Source of the DNA: Aricia agestis
Lineage: Eukaryota; Arthropoda; Insecta; Lepidoptera; Lycaenidae
Direction: 5' to 3'
DNA length: 64,000 nucleotides
Assembly: GCF_905147365.1 (NCBI RefSeq)
Contig: NC_056428.1
Location: 19,312,001 to 19,376,000 of the forward strand
The notes beneath the pieces were generated by a model. It was not told where the DNA came from. It ran no database searches and worked only from the letters and a program-made list of their open reading frames with translations. Position numbers and translations under genes: made by a program. Below are positions 61,501 to 64,000 of the stretch, one piece after another. The stretch's first letter is position 1. Every line of letters begins with the position of its first letter.

Positions 61501-61950
61501 CCCTACGCCATCCTAGGACACTCCGGCCTCAAATACTGCGATAACAAGTACGACTGCATCAACGAAATGTTGTACATCCAAAGGGACAACTTGCGTCGCG
61601 AACTCGGCGATATAGGACCTAATTTCCTTATAGCTGGCAACGGAGACTTGTTCGAAGGCCGAGGAGCAAACGTCGTGCCTGCTATGGTATCCTCATGGAA
61701 CCGGAAAAGCATCGCGATCATGTTATTGGGAGACTATCGAACAGAAATACCGAAGGCAATACAGTTTGAGCGCATAGACTTCCTGCTGAAAACGCTCGTT
61801 GAAAAAGGCGCTTTGAAGGAGGACTACGTTTTGTACGGACACTGCCAAGTCAAAACCCACTTTGTGAGTCCAGGACTTAACGTGGTGAAAGAGTTAAGAA
61901 GATTTTCACATTGGAAGGACGATAATTACACCACATGCTTAACTGCTTAG
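58578..61950 (+). CDS. Transmembrane PGRP with RHIM-like cytosolic motif (PGRP-LC/LA type)
   Basis: Exons 58578-58740, 60913-61071 and 61418-61950 join through GT-AG introns (2,172 and 346 bp) to 855 nt, 284 aa plus TAG. Start: first ATG in frame, AAAAATGGCG. Residues 24-45 hold LNINKSS then RVQIG, resembling the cryptic RHIM of insect PGRP-LC/LE and IMD that seeds amyloid signalling. A single helix lies at about 73-97 (CAVAVFVCWSLIVATGLSVY); with no signal peptide, this is a type II membrane protein. Residues 108-284 form the PGRP domain: GHSGLKYC with H142 at the first zinc position, the C148-C154 disulfide pair, DIGPNFLIAG, EGRG, WNRKSIAI and YGHCQV (H249). The amidase Cys is Ser258 (SPG). 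The usual Tyr is Pro175. The usual GW after EGR is GA, and the GAH motif is PAM. It should therefore be a non-catalytic receptor or regulator of the IMD pathway. Arg202 matches the position that contacts DAP in relatives. PGRP-LC versus LA is undecided. Confidence 0.92.
60092..60591. mobile_element. hAT-type MITE in PGRP intron 1 with 8-bp duplication
   Basis: 500 bp. The ends are TAGGGAATGCAATCTC and GAGATTTGCGTTCCCTA. The octamer CTGTGGTC flanks both sides exactly (60084-60091 and 60592-60599). Sub-terminal CTCGCGAGATCTCG-type repeats occur on both sides. It lies 321 bp before exon 2. Confidence 0.9.
60661..60781 (+). other. Open, exon-like stretch in PGRP intron 1 (doubtful)
   Basis: The frame of 60580-60807 continues as ordinary hydrophilic protein (RTTPQNDRLTEELHSTVEG). 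It would join exon 2 in phase at CCAG/GT (60781/60782). The donor (GTTCTA) is poor. The only acceptor in the right phase (CCACAG before 60684) lacks a pyrimidine tract. It could be a minor alternative exon or simply chance. Confidence 0.15.
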
Positions 61951-62391
61951 ACTTGGGCAATGGACAATTGATTAATATTTTAAATTTTAATTATAAATAA
62001 TGAGTGTAACAATATTATCATATTAAATAAGGATCTCATTTTTATACGAATAACTAAAAAATACAATATTATTATTATAGCTAAGCTAATGATCTTCTAA
62101 AATGCCCATTATCGAATATTTAAATTGATATTATTGTGATATTTTTTGTTTGTACTCAATTGATTTCATATTCGAATTCCAATTGTAACTTTTTGCAATA
62201 CAATGTCTAGTATTAAAATTAAACTGTATAGATTGTAATAGAAACTATAATAATGTGAATATTATAGTTTCTATTACAATCTATACAGTAATCATTCTCT
62301 TAATTTATAATGGGTCTACGTCTACTTTATCAACGCCACATCCATAATTTGATTCTGAAATAAAGCTTCTAGTCCCCAGTACACGGAACTA
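61951..62391 (+). other. PGRP 3' flank with two poly-A signals
   Basis: ATTAAA at 62022-62027 and AATAAA at 62359-62364 are candidate poly-A signals. Use of the distal one would put the hairpin at 62223-62289 in the 3' UTR. No coding frame. Confidence 0.45.
62223..62289. repeat. Perfect 30-bp-arm hairpin
   Basis: Arms 62223-62252 and 62260-62289 are exact reverse complements (ACTGTATAGATTGTAATAGA at the outer end) with a 7-nt loop, ATGTGAA. As RNA it would make a long stem like a short-hairpin precursor. It starts 273 bp after the PGRP stop codon. Confidence 0.92.
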
Positions 62392-63009
62392 ACTTTTTTC
62401 TGATACATACAAATTTACCACTTTGTGAGTGCCTTGTTTACGATGAGTCCGACAAACTTTTCTATGCGAAAAATTTCGGCGCTGCTGTGTTTTCGAATGC
62501 TTGACTCCTGGAATTGTCGATATGACGTCACCATGGCTCCTCGTACATACAACTTTCATTTTTTGGAATTTGTTTAATAAAGTTAATTTAAAAACAGTTG
62601 TCAACTTGTCCGACAAGAATCACGCTGCGTATGGAGAGTCCGACAGCCCAAGATGTCGCTATGACGTCACTATGACTCTCCGTACATACAACTTTAATTT
62701 TTTCAAATTTTAATAAAGTTAAGTACCTGGATGACCGAGCTTTGCTCGGTATAGCAAACACTCATTTACTTCGTGTTACTTAATAACGCCATCTGCTGGT
62801 CGTTAAAACAATTAGTTGCTAACAAAATAGTATTATTATTCGCCAATAGATGTCAGGAAGAGTCATATTTTTCAGTTTATCGATTATCGATAAAACACGA
62901 ATAAAAAGACATTTTCTGAAAATGATTCCTAGCTAGATCGATTTATCGCCCCCGAAACCCCCTATATACTAAATTTCATGAAAATCGTTGGAGCCGATTC
63001 CGAGATTCC

Positions 63010-63078
<69 letters not shown>

Positions 63079-64000
63079 AGAATTGCTCGTTTAGAGATAT
63101 AAGATTTAAAAACTATGGTCAACTTGTCCGACAAGAATCACGCTGCGTATGGAGTGTCCGACAGCCCAAAGATGTTGATATTACGTCACTATGGCTCTTC
63201 GTACATACCACTTTAATTTTATTCAAATTTGTTTAATAAAGTTAAATTAAAAACTGTGGTCAACTTGTCCGACAAGAATCACGCTGCGTCTGGAGTGTCC
63301 GACACTCCAAAGATGTCGCTATGACGTCACTATGACTCTCCGTACATACAACTTTAATTTTTTCAAATTTGTTTAATAAAGTTAATTTAAAAACTATGGT
63401 CAACTTATCCGACAAGAATCACGCTGCGTATGGAGTGTCCGACAGCCCAAAGATGTTGATATTACGTCACTATGGCTCTTCGTACATACAACTTTAATTT
63501 TATTCAAATTTGTTTAATAAAGTTAATGTAAAAACTGTGGTCAACTTGTCCGACAAGAATCACGCTGCATATTGGAGTTTCGACCAGCCCAAAAATGTTG
63601 ATGTGACGTCATTATGTCTCCTCGTACATACAACTTTAATTTTTTGGAATTTGTTTAATAAAGTTAATTTAAAAAATGTGGTCAACTTGTCCGACAAGAA
63701 TCACGCTGCGTCTGGAGTGTCCGACACTCCAAAGATGTCGCTATGACGTCACTATGACTCTCCGTACATACAACTTTAATTTTTGCAAATTTGTTTAATA
63801 AAGTTAATTTAAAAACTATGGTCAGTTGTCCGACAAGAATTACGCTGCGTATGGAGTGTCCGACAGCCCAAAGATGTTGATATTACGTCACTATGTCGAA
63901 AACGCAGCAGCGCCGAAATTTTTCGCATAGAAAAGTTTGTCGGACTCATCGTAAACAAAGCACTCACAAAGTGGTAAATTTGTATGTATCAGAAAAAAGT
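62392..64000. mobile_element. Element with 105-bp inverted ends and a 140-bp tandem core
   Basis: Left end 62392-62496 and right end 63896-64000 are reverse complements with about two mismatches (outer ACTTTTTTCTGATACATACA). Between them run 140-141-bp repeats, each starting near TCAACTTGTCCGACAAG (62601, 63119, 63260, 63400, 63541, 63682, 63822), with a partial unit at each side. Units carry TGACGTCA or TTACGTCA. The motif TCCGACAA occurs in both the ends and the repeats. A 377-bp foreign repeat interrupts the array. The match runs to the last base, so the true right end may lie outside the window. There is no transposase. Confidence 0.88.
62723..63105 (+). repeat. Nested CGAGCTTTGCTCGG repeat with (TA)n
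   Basis: It interrupts a tandem unit between GAATAAAGTTAA-like sequence and TTTAAAAACTATGG. It has GACCGAGCTTTGCTCGG, about 130 bp of extra sequence not present in the 14-kb and 21-kb copies, CGATAAAACACGAATAAAAA, GATTTATCGCCCCCGAAACC, a (TA)n tract of about 60 bp (63013-63076) and AAGAATTGCTCGTTTAGAGA. Confidence 0.82.

Noticed and set aside
62988..63236. 82-codon frame with an IYIYIY run
   Set aside because: It is a translation of the (TA)n tract and tandem array, not a gene.
62392..64000. CRISPR-like direct repeat array
   Set aside because: Units are continuous 140-bp satellites without unique spacers, in a eukaryotic genome, bounded by inverted transposon-like ends.

Overview
The window looks like lepidopteran (moth or butterfly) nuclear DNA. 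It is AT-rich, has two intron-bearing protein genes with GT-AG introns and GC-richer exons, and is crowded with short repeats typical of Lepidoptera: tRNA-derived SINEs, CTGT/ACAG-tailed elements, hAT-type and TA-type MITEs, foldback elements and 5'-truncated LINE tails. No bacterial operons, CRISPR arrays or genuine rRNA/tRNA genes were seen.

Layout. Positions 1 to about 47.5 kb contain no gene I can support. This is repeat-laden intergenic DNA, or part of a long 5' leader intron. Its largest structure is a pair of inverted blocks (15.45-18.03 kb and 33.97-36.22 kb). Each block joins a roughly 1-kb foldback composite to a tandem array of roughly 0.5-kb SINE-containing units. Other items are a 13.87-15.30 kb element with inverted ends, a foldback with arms of about 82 bp (40.3-40.6 kb), a degenerate piggyBac-like element (36.6-37.8 kb) and a decayed RTE-type LINE ORF (41.8-42.25 kb).

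Gene 1 (47,560-53,107, plus strand): six coding exons that join in frame to a 544-aa UNC93-like major-facilitator membrane protein. Several transposons sit in its introns and 3' flank. One retroposon ends 15 bp before exon 4.

Gene 2 (58,578-61,950, plus strand): three coding exons that join to a 284-aa type II membrane PGRP. It has a cytosolic RHIM-like motif, one transmembrane helix and a C-terminal PGRP domain lacking the amidase cysteine. This is the architecture of an IMD-pathway receptor (PGRP-LC/LA class). A consensus kappaB site lies 1.4 kb upstream and a perfect 30-bp-arm hairpin lies in the 3' flank.

The right edge (62,392-64,000) is a transposon-like unit bounded by 105-bp inverted repeats. 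It is filled with 140-141-bp tandem repeats that partly alternate in type and carry CRE-like palindromes, and another repeat is nested inside it. It reaches the window boundary.

The two genes share strand and neighbourhood. A functional link (UNC93B1 handles Toll-like receptors in vertebrates, and PGRPs are immune receptors) is only a speculation from proximity.
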